64,000 nucleotides of DNA from Streptomyces olivaceoviridis (lineage in GTDB: Bacteria > Actinomycetota > Actinomycetes > Streptomycetales > Streptomycetaceae), in the NCBI RefSeq assembly GCF_014650115.1, contig NZ_BMUI01000011.1:62001-126000 (forward strand). Direction: 5' to 3'. The position numbers were made by a program, and so were the translations under genes. This document shows positions 51,969 through 60,516 of this stretch, in pieces; positions within the stretch are counted from its first letter, which is position 1, and each line of letters opens with the position of its first letter. Below the pieces are notes generated by a model, which was given only the letters and a program-made list of their open reading frames with translations, was not told the DNA's origin and did not search any database.

Positions 51969-52832
51969 TCACCCGGGCTCCGCCCCCCGCACGATCCGCA
52001 TCGCCCACCACATCCCGGCCGTCTCGAACACCGCACCGGCCGTCAGGCAGCCGAGACCCGCACCGCTGTGCAGCAGCACACGCAGCGGGTCCGCCCCCAT
52101 GGCCGTGCCGAGGAGCAGCCCGAGGGCGGGCAGTGCGGCGAGCAGCACCGCGGTGGCCCGGGCGCCCGACAACTGAGCGCGTACGTCGGATCGCTGATCC
52201 CGTTCGGCGCGCAGGGCCCCGTCCAGCCGGTCCAGGCCGGTGGCGAGTCCGGCGCCCTGGTCCACGGCCACCCGCCAGCACGCGGCGAGTCCGAGCAGGC
52301 CCTCCGCCCCCGGCTGCCGAGCGGCCACGGCGAGCGCGCCGGGCACGTCTCCGCCGAACCGGGCCGCGGCCACCACGGCGGCCTGTGCGTCGCCGAGTCC
52401 GCCGGAGTCCCGCGCGGCCCGCAACAGCGCCTCCCCCGGCTGCCGTCCCGCCCGCACCTCCCCGGCGAGCCCACCGCACAGGGCGATCACCGCGTCGGCC
52501 CGCCGCTCCCGGGTCAGCCGGGCCTGCCGGACCAGCCGCATCCGGCGCAGGACGGGCACCCCGGCGGCCCCCGCGACCACCGGAATCACCGAGGCACCCA
52601 GCAGGGCGATCCCCAGACCGGCGACGAGCGCCCACCACTCGGCTCCCCATCGGCCGTGCTGCCGACGCAGTTCCGCGCGGAACCGCTCCCAGACAGGCGG
52701 TCCCGTCGTCACCACCCCGCCCCCGGCCAGCAGCAGCCGTGCCCGCCGCATCCCGTAGTGCCGCCCGCCCAGCAGCCACACCAGCGCGCCGAGACAGACC
52801 AGCGCGGCCCCCATGGACGTCTCACCGATCAC
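51969..52832 (-). CDS. tadB: TadB-like type II secretion F-domain protein
   Basis: Inner-membrane platform protein of 287 residues with N-terminal helix GAALVCLGALVWLLGG, then ALVAGLGIALLGASVIPVVAGAAGVPVL, a T2SSF domain (ADAVIALCGGLAGEVRAGRQPGEALLRAARDSGG) and C-terminal helices. GTG 52832 (VIGETSMG) is preferred because AGGAG lies 8 bases upstream; codons up to 52853 are also open. Partner of TadC in forming the pilus assembly base. Confidence 0.85.
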   Translation of the reverse strand: MIGETSMGAALVCLGALVWLLGGRHYGMRRARLLLAGGGVVTTGPPVWERFRAELRRQHGRWGAEWWALVAGLGIALLGASVIPVVAGAAGVPVLRRMRLVRQARLTRERRADAVIALCGGLAGEVRAGRQPGEALLRAARDSGGLGDAQAAVVAAARFGGDVPGALAVAARQPGAEGLLGLAACWRVAVDQGAGLATGLDRLDGALRAERDQRSDVRAQLSGARATAVLLAALPALGLLLGTAMGADPLRVLLHSGAGLGCLTAGAVFETAGMWWAMRIVRGAEPG

Positions 52833-53053
52833 TTCCGTCACTCCTCTCATCACTGCCGACCTCGACCGATCCGCCGAAGCTCACTGACCCGCCCCTCGTC
52901 CGCCGAACGAACTGACCTGCCGAACGCCCCCGACCGCACCGTCCCCGCCCGCAGACACCGCCCTCGCCCGAACACACTCGACCCACCGATCCCCCCTAGC
53001 CGGACCAAACGGGCCCCCACCCCCCATACGCCGCCCGCCCGCCGTGCCGCCCC

Positions 53054-54244
53054 TCAGTCGTCCCCGAGCTCCCCCGCGTCCCCCAGCAGGTGCCGCAACC
53101 GCTCCCACCCCCGCTCCCGCACGAACGCCCGCTCGCCCCAGCGCAGGGCCGGTACCGTCCGCACCAGCCCGGTGGTGTCCCGTTCCAGCACGTGCACCTC
53201 GGCGATCCGGCGGCGCCCGGACCGGTCCCGTACGAGATGCACCACCACGGACAGGGCCGCCGCCAACTGGCTGTGGAGCGCGGCCCGGTCCAGCCCGGCG
53301 GCCGTGGCCAGCGCCTCCAGCCGGGCCGGCACATCCGCCGCCGCGTTGGCATGGACCGTGCAGCAGCCGCCTTCATGACCGGTGTTGAGGGCCGCGAGCA
53401 GATGCACGACCTCGGGGCCGCGCACCTCGCCGACGACCAGCCGGTCCGGCCGCATCCGCAGCGCCTGCCGCACCAGGTCCTGCAGAGTGACCAGACCGGC
53501 GCCCTCCTGGTTGGCGGGCCGGGTCTCCAGCCGGACGACGTGCGGGTGGTCCGGCCTCAGCTCGGCCGAGTCCTCGGCGAGCACGAGCCGCTCGCCGGGT
53601 CCGACGAGCCCGAGCAGTGCGCTGAGCAGGGTCGTCTTGCCGCAGCCGGTGCCGCCGCTGACGAGGAAGGACAGCCGGGCGTCGAGCAGCGCCCTCAGGA
53701 TCCGGTCGCCGCCGGGTGGCACCGTGCCGGCCGCGACGAGTTCTTCCAGGGTGAAGGCCCGGGGCCGTACCACCCGCAGGGCGAGGCAGGTGCAGCCGAC
53801 GGCGACCGGGGGCAGCACCGCGTGCAGCCGGGTGCCGTCGGGCAGCCGGGCGTCCGCCCAGGGCCGGGCGTCGTCCAGTCTGCGTCCGGCCACGGCGGCC
53901 AGCCGCTGCGCGAGGCGTCGTACGGCAGCCGCGTCGGGGAAGGTCACCGGGGTCAGCTCCAGGCCGCCGCCGCGGTCCACCCAGACCCGGTCCGGGGCGG
54001 AGACCAGGACGTCGGTGACGTCGGGGTCGGCGAGGAGGGGTTCCAGGGGGCCGGTGCCGACGAGTTCGGACCGCAGGTGCGCGGCGGCGCCGAGGACTTC
54101 CGCGTCACCGAGCACCCGGCCCTGTTCGCGCAGGGCCTGGGCCACGCGCGCGGGCGTGGGTTCGGCGCCGCTCTCGGCGAGTCGGCGGCGGACGCCGTCG
54201 AGCAGGGCCGCGCCGTCGGCCCGGTCGAGTCCGGGCAGCGTCAC
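53054..54244 (-). CDS. tadA: TadA/CpaF secretion ATPase
   Basis: Hexameric ATPase of 396 residues that powers Tad pilus assembly. Walker A is LVSGGTGCGKTTLLSALLGL near residue 198, followed by the Asp box VLAEDSAELRPDHPHVVRLETR, Walker B region MRPDRLVVGEVRGPEVVHLLAALNTGHEGGCCTVHANAA with the conserved histidines. The GTG overlaps the ssd stop codon (GTGA), so translation is coupled. Confidence 0.92.
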   Translation of the reverse strand: MTLPGLDRADGAALLDGVRRRLAESGAEPTPARVAQALREQGRVLGDAEVLGAAAHLRSELVGTGPLEPLLADPDVTDVLVSAPDRVWVDRGGGLELTPVTFPDAAAVRRLAQRLAAVAGRRLDDARPWADARLPDGTRLHAVLPPVAVGCTCLALRVVRPRAFTLEELVAAGTVPPGGDRILRALLDARLSFLVSGGTGCGKTTLLSALLGLVGPGERLVLAEDSAELRPDHPHVVRLETRPANQEGAGLVTLQDLVRQALRMRPDRLVVGEVRGPEVVHLLAALNTGHEGGCCTVHANAAADVPARLEALATAAGLDRAALHSQLAAALSVVVHLVRDRSGRRRIAEVHVLERDTTGLVRTVPALRWGERAFVRERGWERLRHLLGDAGELGDD

Positions 54245-55347
54245 CGGATGCCTCCCGTCTCGACCAGTGCCCGCTCCCAGAAGTGCGTGCAGAAACGGGC
54301 GAGCGGTCCGCGTCCGGTCGCGCCCGGCGGTTTCGCGCCACCCCGTGGGCGCAGCAGCGCCGGTTCGACGGGCACCTCGCCGGCCAGCGGCAGGCCGAGC
54401 AGCCGGGCCACCTCGTGGTCGTCCAGGCCGGGTGCGTACGGCCCGCGGACCGCGACCCGCAGGTCCCGCACGACCATTCCGACGGCGGAGGCGACACGGC
54501 CGGCGGCTGCGACGGCCCGCAGTTCGGCCGGGACGACGAGCAGGGCCATGTCGAGCTGGGCGAGGGCCTCGGCGACCCCGTCGTCGAGGCGTCGGGGCAG
54601 GTCGACGACGACCGTGCCGCCGCGCCGCCGGGCGGCTGCCAGCACCGCACGGACCGCGGGCGGCGGAACGGCGACGCAGTCGCCGCGGTCCCAGCTGAGC
54701 ACGCGGAGGGAGTGCAGCTCGGGCAGTGACTCCTCCAGGGCGCCGCCGCCGACCCGGCCCCGGGAGGCGGCGAAAGCGGGCCAGCGCAGCCCTTCGGCGC
54801 TCTCGCCGCCGAGGAGTACGTCGAGCCCGCCGCCCAGCGGATCGGCGTCCACCAGGAGGGTGCGCAGTCCCTCGCGCGCGGAGGTGACGGCGAGCGCGCA
54901 GGCGAGCGTGGACGCGCCGGCCCCGCCCCGGCCGCCGATCACCCCGACGGTGAGGGCCGGGCGGCCGATTCCCTCGGCGACGTCGGCGATGCGGTCGACC
55001 AGCCAGGGTTCGCCGTCGGGGAGGATCAGGACGTGGTCGGCGCCGATCCGGACGGCTCGTTTCCACACCCCCGGGTCGTCCTGGTCGCGGCCCACCAGCA
55101 CCACTCCCGGCCGGCGCGCGGCGCCGCACATCCGGTGGGCGGCGTCGTCGCCGACGAGTACGAGCGGGGCGACCGCCCAGCCGTCGCCGGACTCCGGTAC
55201 GCCGTGGTGGACCTCGGGTGTGGCGCCCGCCGCCGCGCACAGGCGCAGCAGATCATCCAGGAGGACGGCGTCCTCGGTGACGATGAGCGGCTGTCCGGGC
55301 CGGTCTGCGGGGCCGGGCGGCGGGTCGTGGGTGACGGTTCCGGTCAC
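54241..55347 (-). CDS. ssd: CpaE-like/septum-site-determining MinD-type ATPase
   Basis: Protein of 368 residues from the actinobacterial CpaE/Ssd group. An N-terminal receiver-like region (QPLIVTEDAVLLDDLLRLCAAAGATPEVHHGVPE) precedes the ParA/MinD domain with a deviant Walker A GGRGGAGASTLACALA near residue 140 that lacks the canonical Lys of GKT but keeps Gly/Ala-Ser-Thr, then LLVDADPLGGGLDVLLG. Probably localises the Tad machinery; M. tuberculosis Ssd also affects septation. GTG 55347 with AGGGGA 7 bases upstream; the frame is open to 55602. Confidence 0.87.
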   Translation of the reverse strand: MTGTVTHDPPPGPADRPGQPLIVTEDAVLLDDLLRLCAAAGATPEVHHGVPESGDGWAVAPLVLVGDDAAHRMCGAARRPGVVLVGRDQDDPGVWKRAVRIGADHVLILPDGEPWLVDRIADVAEGIGRPALTVGVIGGRGGAGASTLACALAVTSAREGLRTLLVDADPLGGGLDVLLGGESAEGLRWPAFAASRGRVGGGALEESLPELHSLRVLSWDRGDCVAVPPPAVRAVLAAARRRGGTVVVDLPRRLDDGVAEALAQLDMALLVVPAELRAVAAAGRVASAVGMVVRDLRVAVRGPYAPGLDDHEVARLLGLPLAGEVPVEPALLRPRGGAKPPGATGRGPLARFCTHFWERALVETGGIR

Positions 55348-55769
55348 GGGTGTTCCCCTTCGCTGCGTGGGCCGCGCAGCCCCTGCGACCACGCGATTCC
55401 CAAAGGTGTGAAGAACCGGCAAGCGGCCTCCATATGAACGGCCGATAGGAACCGGCCATACGCACTCCGGCAATCGGACCCGGCGATGAACTCGCCCGGG
55501 CCGGAGTGCGCTGGAATCACGGTGCAGTGATCCGCGAAATAATGTGGATCTTGGTCGATAACTGTGGACAACCCGGACCCTGTGAATATCTCCGTCACCC
55601 ATACCGGTGACCCCCGCGCCGGCGCGTGTGCGATATCCACAGAGCAGCCTGGCGATTACCCTCCGTCACCGATCATGGGCATGCCAAGAGCGCAGCCCAC
55701 GGCGGAGCGATACCTGCCGTACGGCCGCGTCGAGGAAGGGGAGGAGGGAGAAAACCCATCCGGACATGC
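55348..55769. other. Divergent intergenic region between ssd and HAD gene
   Basis: No convincing gene. It must contain the promoter of the Tad operon (minus) and possibly a promoter feeding the hairpins at 55770-55835. AT-richer patches occur around 55520-55580 (GAAATAATGTGGATCTTGG). Confidence 0.4.
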
Positions 55770-55835
55770 GACGACCCCCGCCGGGGGGGAGAGCGGGGGT
55801 CGTCCCCACGGCCGACTCGGGGGGGGAGGAGTCGG
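55770..55835 (+). terminator. Two adjacent hairpins with G-rich loops
   Basis: Hairpin 1: GACGACCCCCGC (55770-55781) with its exact complement (55793-55804). Hairpin 2: CCGACTC (55812-55818) with GAGTCGG (55829-55835). Both loops are G-runs. They lie more than 100 bases before the HAD start, where no upstream plus-strand gene exists to terminate, so attenuation or an sRNA terminator is possible. Confidence 0.6.
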
Positions 55836-55939
55836 ACCGGGTTAGCACGGTCGCGAACGATCCGTGACTTCCATGGTGTACCCGAGAGCCCTCTCAGGCA
55901 AACCCACACGCCCCACCTTACGCCGAATGGTGGGCGCCT

Positions 55940-56770
55940 ATGCTCAGGGGCGTGGAAAACCACTCCTCGCCCCGCGCAGCGGCCTTCTTTGACCTGGACA
56001 AGACGGTCATTGCGAAGTCCAGCACCCTCACCTTCAGCAAGTCCTTCTACCAAGGCGGGCTGATCAACCGCAGGGCCGCGTTGCGTACCGCATATGCCCA
56101 GTTCGTCTTCCTGGCCGGCGGTCTGGACCACGACCAGATGGAGCGCATGCGCGAGTATCTCTCCGCACTGTGCCGCGGCTGGAACGTCCAGCAGGTGCGG
56201 GAGATCGTCGCCGAGACCCTGCACGAGCTGATCGACCCGATCATCTACGACGAGGCCGCCTCCCTCATCGAGGAGCATCACGCGGCCGGCCGGGACGTGG
56301 TGATCGTGTCCACCTCGGGCGCCGAGGTGGTCGAGCCGATCGGGGAACTGCTGGGCGCGGACCGAGTGGTCGCCACCCGCATGATCGTCGGTGACGACGG
56401 CTGTTTCACCGGAGAGGTGGAGTACTACGCCTACGGCCCGACGAAGGCCGAGGCCATCAGGGAGCTGGCCGCGTCCGAGGGCTACGACCTCGACCGCTGC
56501 TACGCCTACAGCGATTCGGCGACCGACCTGCCGATGCTCCAGGCCGTCGGGCACCCGCACGCCGTGAACCCGGACCGCGCGCTGCGCCGCGAGGCCTTCG
56601 CGCGCGGGTGGCCGATTCTGGAGTTCCGCCACCCGGTCCGCCTCAAGAAGCGGCTGCCCGCGTTCTCCGTCCCGTCCCGCCCGGCACTGGTCGCCGCGGC
56701 GGCCATAGGGGCGGCAGCGGCCACCGCCGGCCTCGTCTGGTACACGAACCGGCGCCGCGGCACGGCCTGA
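55940..56770 (+). CDS. HAD-IB (SerB-like) phosphatase with C-terminal membrane anchor
   Basis: Protein of 276 residues. HAD motif I is FFDLDKTVIAKSS, motif II VIVSTSG, motif III around GPTKAEAI, motif IV CYAYSDSATDLPML. The C-terminus has a single membrane helix (PALVAAAAIGAAAATAGLVWY) with basic NRRRGTA after it, so the catalytic domain is probably cytosolic and membrane-tethered. Conserved next to the Tad cluster in Streptomyces; HAD-IB relatives act on phosphoserine or lysophospholipid-type substrates. ATG 55940 taken; GTG 55952 is an alternative. Confidence 0.88.
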   Translation: MLRGVENHSSPRAAAFFDLDKTVIAKSSTLTFSKSFYQGGLINRRAALRTAYAQFVFLAGGLDHDQMERMREYLSALCRGWNVQQVREIVAETLHELIDPIIYDEAASLIEEHHAAGRDVVIVSTSGAEVVEPIGELLGADRVVATRMIVGDDGCFTGEVEYYAYGPTKAEAIRELAASEGYDLDRCYAYSDSATDLPMLQAVGHPHAVNPDRALRREAFARGWPILEFRHPVRLKKRLPAFSVPSRPALVAAAAIGAAAATAGLVWYTNRRRGTA

Positions 56771-56814
56771 ACCAGCGCCCGTTTCACCCTGTTTGAACCT
56801 GAAAGTAAAGAAGT

Positions 56815-57082
56815 GCAGGCAGGGGTTCCGCTTCCTCCCGGCTCGCGGTACAAAGAACCTAGGCCCGCGAGACCAAAGGACATCCGAGAGGATCCCCTAC
56901 CACTACGCATTGGCCCCACGGACCCAGCATGAAACCGGGCACCCACGCGACGTCGACCCGTCGATTACGGGCCAGCCGCACCAGGTGACGGGCAAAGATC
57001 CCGACCTGATGGGCGACACATCGAGGACGCTTGGTAACCCGGTGAACATGCCGGCGGCGGTACGAGCACCTCGTACCGCCGC
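56815..57082 (+). ncRNA. Candidate structured non-coding RNA (possible 6S-like RNA by position)
   Basis: About 270 non-coding bases with several possible stems: ATCC-GAGA-GGAT, CCCGT-N5-ACGGG, and an alternative pairing of CTCGCGG with CCGCGAG. They end in a perfect 13-bp hairpin GCGGCGGTACGAG-CAC (57054-57082). As I recall, a 6S-like RNA has been reported in the equivalent S. coelicolor intergenic region (SCO3558-SCO3559). I could not test covariance, the boundaries or the strand. Confidence 0.45.
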
Positions 57083-57118
57083 AACCCTTGTCGGGACGCC
57101 CCGCCGCGCCGTCCCGGG

Positions 57119-57155
57119 CCTGCGCTGTCCGCGCCCCCGCCCTCCGGGGTTTCCC
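57119..57155. repeat. 37-bp direct repeat, copy 1
   Basis: Identical to 57256-57292; begins CCTGCGCTGTCCGCG and ends CCGGGGTTTCCC. No coding function evident. Confidence 0.9.
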
Positions 57156-57255
57156 TACGGCGGCTACTCCGAGAAGCCGCCGCCATGTCGTACGCGAACG
57201 AGTTCAGCCGCGGCCGGTCGTGACGATCGCTGGCCGAGAAGATCGTCGTCGACGA

Positions 57256-57292
57256 CCTGCGCTGTCCGCGCCCCCGCCCTCCGGGGTTTCCC
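57256..57292. repeat. 37-bp direct repeat, copy 2
   Basis: Exact copy of 57119-57155, followed at once by a partial third copy (CGCCCTCCAGGGTTTCC). The copies are 137 bp apart in the spacer before the Fic-like gene stop codon. Confidence 0.9.
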
Positions 57293-57337
57293 CGCCCTCC
57301 AGGGTTTCCGCGGCCCGGAGCTTGCTCGCCGAGGCGG

Positions 57338-58162
57338 TCAGGCCGCGCCGCGCTGGAGTGCCTCGCACACCGCCGTCGACTCGCGTACGCCCAGTTCGAC
57401 CGCCCGGCCACAGTGGGCGATCCAGCCGGCCATGCCCTCGGGGGTGCCGGAGACGTACCCGTCCAGGGCGGCCAGGTAGGAGGCCCGGCCCAGTTCGGCG
57501 TGGCCCATCTCGGCCGGGCACACCGCCTTCGGGTCCAGCCCGCTGCCGATCAGCACGATCCGCTCGGCCGCGCGCGCGACCAGGCCGTTGTGAGAGGTGA
57601 AGGGGCGCAGCGCGAGCAGTTCGCCGTGCACCACGGCGGCCGTGACGAGCGCGGGCGCGGAGGTACCGGCGATGATCAGGTCAGCCAGCCCCTCCAGCCG
57701 GCCCGAGACCTCCTCGGCGTCCGGCAGCGGCAGCTCGACCAGCGGCTCGTCGACCGGCTCGCCGGCCAGACGCGGCCTGCCGACCTGGTCCTCGCCGCTC
57801 GCCGCGGCCACCAGGTGCAGCCGGGCCAGCACCCGCAGGGGCGACTGGCGCCAGATGGACAGCAGCTGCCCCGCCTCCGCGGTGAGCCGCAGGGCCGCGC
57901 CCATGACGCGGGCCTCGGCGTCGACACCGAAGTCGGTGCGGCGGCGCACCTCCTCCAGGGCCCAGTCCGCGCCGGACAGCGCCGCCGAGCCGCGGGCGCC
58001 GCGCAGGGCCGCCTCGGAGGTGATCTCGTTGCTGCGACGTCGCATGATCCGGTGCCCGTAGACCCGGTCCACGGCCTTGCGCACGGACTCAACGGACTCG
58101 GCCACACCGGGCAGCGAGCCCAGGGCCGCGAGCGGATCGGCGGTCGCGCCTGTCGTACTCAT
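57338..58162 (-). CDS. Fic-fold-like protein with degenerate active site (often called oxidoreductase)
   Basis: Protein of 274 residues starting MSTTGATADPLAAL. Mostly helical. Near residue 190 the stretch ALRPFTSHNGLVARAAERIVLIGSG follows the Fic pattern (H)PFxxxNGxxxR, keeping Pro-Phe, Asn-Gly and the last Arg, but the catalytic His is Arg and the acidic residue is Ser/His. AMPylation by the canonical mechanism is therefore unlikely. The start codon lies inside a 22-bp palindrome and there is no ribosome binding site. Divergent from a CooC/ParA-like ATPase. Confidence 0.75.
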   Translation of the reverse strand: MSTTGATADPLAALGSLPGVAESVESVRKAVDRVYGHRIMRRRSNEITSEAALRGARGSAALSGADWALEEVRRRTDFGVDAEARVMGAALRLTAEAGQLLSIWRQSPLRVLARLHLVAAASGEDQVGRPRLAGEPVDEPLVELPLPDAEEVSGRLEGLADLIIAGTSAPALVTAAVVHGELLALRPFTSHNGLVARAAERIVLIGSGLDPKAVCPAEMGHAELGRASYLAALDGYVSGTPEGMAGWIAHCGRAVELGVRESTAVCEALQRGAA

Positions 58163-58172
58163 GAGTACGACA
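58151..58172. promoter_or_regulatory. 22-bp perfect palindrome over the Fic-like start codon
   Basis: Core GTCGTACTCATGAGTACGAC (58152-58171) extends by one more pair on each side. The ATG of the Fic-like gene is in its centre. A -10-like TAGTGT lies 7 bases before the ATG, so a leaderless mRNA with an operator at its start is plausible. Confidence 0.7.
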
Positions 58173-58263
58173 CTACGCACCCCATCGACCCACCCCACGA
58201 AGGAGTGGTCTTCTTCACTGCCACGTGACACATACAGCTATCGCACGACTACTCTTGGTGAAC

Positions 58264-59244
58264 ATGAAAATTGCTTTCGTCGGGAAGGGCGGCAGCGGCA
58301 AGACCACGCTCTCTTCCCTCTTCATCCGCCATCTCGTCGCCTCCGGCGCCCCGGTGGTCGCCATCGACGCGGACATCAACCAGCACCTCGGCCCCGCGCT
58401 CGGCCTCGGCGAGGAGGAGGCGGCGGCACTGCCCGCCATGGGCGAACAGCTCTCGCTGATCAAGGACTACCTGCGCGGCACCAACCCGCGCATCGCCTCG
58501 GCAGCGACGATGATCAAGACGACCCCGCCCGGCGAGGGCTCGCGGCTGGTCGGGGTGCGCGAGCCCAACCCGGTCTACGACGCCTGCGCGCGCCCGGTGG
58601 AACTCGACGGCGGCGCCGCCCGTTTGATGGTCACGGGCCCCTTCACGGACGCCGACCTGGGGGTCGCCTGCTACCACTCCAAGACGGGAGCGGTGGAGCT
58701 GTTCCTGAACCACCTCGTCGACGGCCCCGACGAGTACGTCGTGGTCGACATGACGGCCGGTTCGGACTCCTTCGCCTCCGGCATGTTCACCCGCTTCGAC
58801 ATGACGTTCCTCGTCGCGGAGCCGACCCGGAAGGGGGTCTCCGTCTACCGCCAGTACAAGGAGTACGCCCGTGACTTCGGCGTCGCTCTCAAGGTCGTCG
58901 GCAACAAGACCCAGGACCCGGACGACCTCGACTTCCTGCGCGAAGAGGTCGGGGACGACCTCCTCGTGACGGTCGGGCGCTCGGACTGGGTGCGCGCCAT
59001 GGAGAAGGGCCGCCCGCCCCGGTTCACCCTCCTGGAGGAGGCCAACGCCCGCGCCCTGGACCTGCTCAAGGCCACCGTCGACGCCACCTACGAGCAGCGC
59101 GACTGGGAGCGCTACACCCGCCAGATGGTGCACTTCCACCTGAAGAACGCCGAGTCCTGGGGCAACGAACGCACCGGGGCCGACCTGGCGGCGCAGGTCG
59201 ACCCCCACTTCGTGCTCGGCGAGAGTGTGGCGACTGCGGCCTGA
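58264..59244 (+). CDS. CooC/ParA-like P-loop ATPase
   Basis: Protein of 326 residues. Walker A near residue 8 is AFVGKGGSGKTTLSSLF, a deviant KGGxGKT motif as in MinD/CooC; VVAIDADINQHLGPALGL follows. A second conserved block is YVVVDMTAGSDSFASGMFTRFDMTFLVAEPTRKG. CooC relatives insert metal into enzymes; ParA relatives position cargo. No [NiFe] or CO dehydrogenase gene is nearby, so the client is unknown. ATG 58264 chosen because the domain starts directly at MKIAFVGKGG. Confidence 0.85.
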   Translation: MKIAFVGKGGSGKTTLSSLFIRHLVASGAPVVAIDADINQHLGPALGLGEEEAAALPAMGEQLSLIKDYLRGTNPRIASAATMIKTTPPGEGSRLVGVREPNPVYDACARPVELDGGAARLMVTGPFTDADLGVACYHSKTGAVELFLNHLVDGPDEYVVVDMTAGSDSFASGMFTRFDMTFLVAEPTRKGVSVYRQYKEYARDFGVALKVVGNKTQDPDDLDFLREEVGDDLLVTVGRSDWVRAMEKGRPPRFTLLEEANARALDLLKATVDATYEQRDWERYTRQMVHFHLKNAESWGNERTGADLAAQVDPHFVLGESVATAA

Positions 59245-59247
59245 CGT

Positions 59248-60516
59248 CTACGACTCGTCCGCCGGCGCCCCAGGCACGCCCTTGGGCGCCGGAGCCGGGT
59301 GGCCGGACAGGAAGGACGCCCAGCCCTGCCGTGGGGCCTCGCCCACCTTCAGGGTGCGCAGTTTGGCCAGGGTCCCCGGGTCCTGGGCGTCGAGCCAGTC
59401 GGCCAGCTGATGGAAGGAGACACAGCGCACCTCGGGCTTGGTGCACACCGCCTTGACCACGTCTTCGACGGCGCGCATGTAGGTGCCGCCGTTCCAGGAC
59501 TCGAAGTGATTGCCGATGATCAGGGGCGCGCGGTTGCCGTCGTAGGCGCGGTAGAAGCCCTTGACGAGTCCGTCCCGCATCTGGGCACCCCAGTAGTCGA
59601 ACTTGCCGGGGTCGCCCTGGGTCTTGGTGCCGGACTGGTTGACCATGAAGTTGTAGTCCATGGTCAGCTGCTCATAGGTGTGGCCCGGGAAGGGCACCAG
59701 CTGCATCGACAGGTCCCACAAGCCCTCCTTCTTCTTCTTGGGCCAGACCTGGTCGTTGACTCCGCTGGAGTCGTAGCGGAAGCCCAGCTGGCGGGCGGCC
59801 TTGACGAAGTTCTTCCGGCCTTCCAGGCAGGGGGTGCGGGCGCCGATCAGCTCCTTGTCGTAGTCGAAGGGCAGCGGAGCCGCCCGCTTCATGCCGGTGT
59901 TGGTCCGCCAGGACTTCACGAAGTTCTTGGCCTGGGCGATCTCACTCTTCCACTCCTCCACCGACCAGGTGCCGACCCCGCCCTCAGGCCCGCAGAAGTG
60001 ACCGTTGAAGTGGGTGCCGATCTCGTTGCCCTCCAGCCAGGCCAGCCGCACCTGCTTGAGGGTGTCGGTGATGCCCTGCTCGTCGTTGAAGCCGATGTCG
60101 GAGCGGCCCGGCGAGTGCTGCGGGGGCTTGTACAGGTCACGCTTCTCCTCCGGCAGCAAGTACACGCCGCTGAGGAAGTACGTCATGGTCGCGTTGTTCT
60201 CCTTGGCGACCTCGCGGAAGTGCGAGAACAGCTTCTGGCTGTCCTCGCCCGCGCCGTCCCAGGAGAACACCACGAATTGGGGGGGCTTCTGACCGGGGCT
60301 CAGCCGCTCGGGCCGGGGCAGATACGGCTGGGATCCGGTGTAGGCGGTGGAACCGTCGCCGATCAGCCTGAGCACACTGCCCGGCGCCGGCGCCCCCTGC
60401 CCCGGGCCGGGCGCCCCTTCCTTGGTGCCGCTGGAGTCGGTCGCGCAACCGGCGAACGACGCCGCACAGGCCGCGGCGACCATGGCGCCGACGGCGATCC
60501 TCTGGGTGGCGGCCAT
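59248..60516 (-). CDS. Secreted lipoprotein with polysaccharide deacetylase-like fold
   Basis: Protein of 422 residues with signal peptide and lipobox FAGC. The domain has the NodB-type layout: FVVFSWDGAGEDSQKLFSHF replaces the usual TFDDGP motif, keeping one Asp, and EGNEIGTHFNGHFCG supplies the HxxxH metal ligands. Later motifs are GARTPCLEG and NHFESWNGGTYMRAVEDVV. Extracytoplasmic, anchored on the outer face of the membrane. The catalytic pair is altered, so activity on peptidoglycan or another glycan is uncertain. Converges with the ATPase gene with a 3-base gap. Confidence 0.78.
   Translation of the reverse strand: MAATQRIAVGAMVAAACAASFAGCATDSSGTKEGAPGPGQGAPAPGSVLRLIGDGSTAYTGSQPYLPRPERLSPGQKPPQFVVFSWDGAGEDSQKLFSHFREVAKENNATMTYFLSGVYLLPEEKRDLYKPPQHSPGRSDIGFNDEQGITDTLKQVRLAWLEGNEIGTHFNGHFCGPEGGVGTWSVEEWKSEIAQAKNFVKSWRTNTGMKRAAPLPFDYDKELIGARTPCLEGRKNFVKAARQLGFRYDSSGVNDQVWPKKKKEGLWDLSMQLVPFPGHTYEQLTMDYNFMVNQSGTKTQGDPGKFDYWGAQMRDGLVKGFYRAYDGNRAPLIIGNHFESWNGGTYMRAVEDVVKAVCTKPEVRCVSFHQLADWLDAQDPGTLAKLRTLKVGEAPRQGWASFLSGHPAPAPKGVPGAPADES

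Noticed and set aside
55626..56063. Plus-strand frame preceding and overlapping the HAD gene
   Set aside because: It runs through both hairpins and into the HAD gene in the wrong frame; no ribosome binding site or domain.
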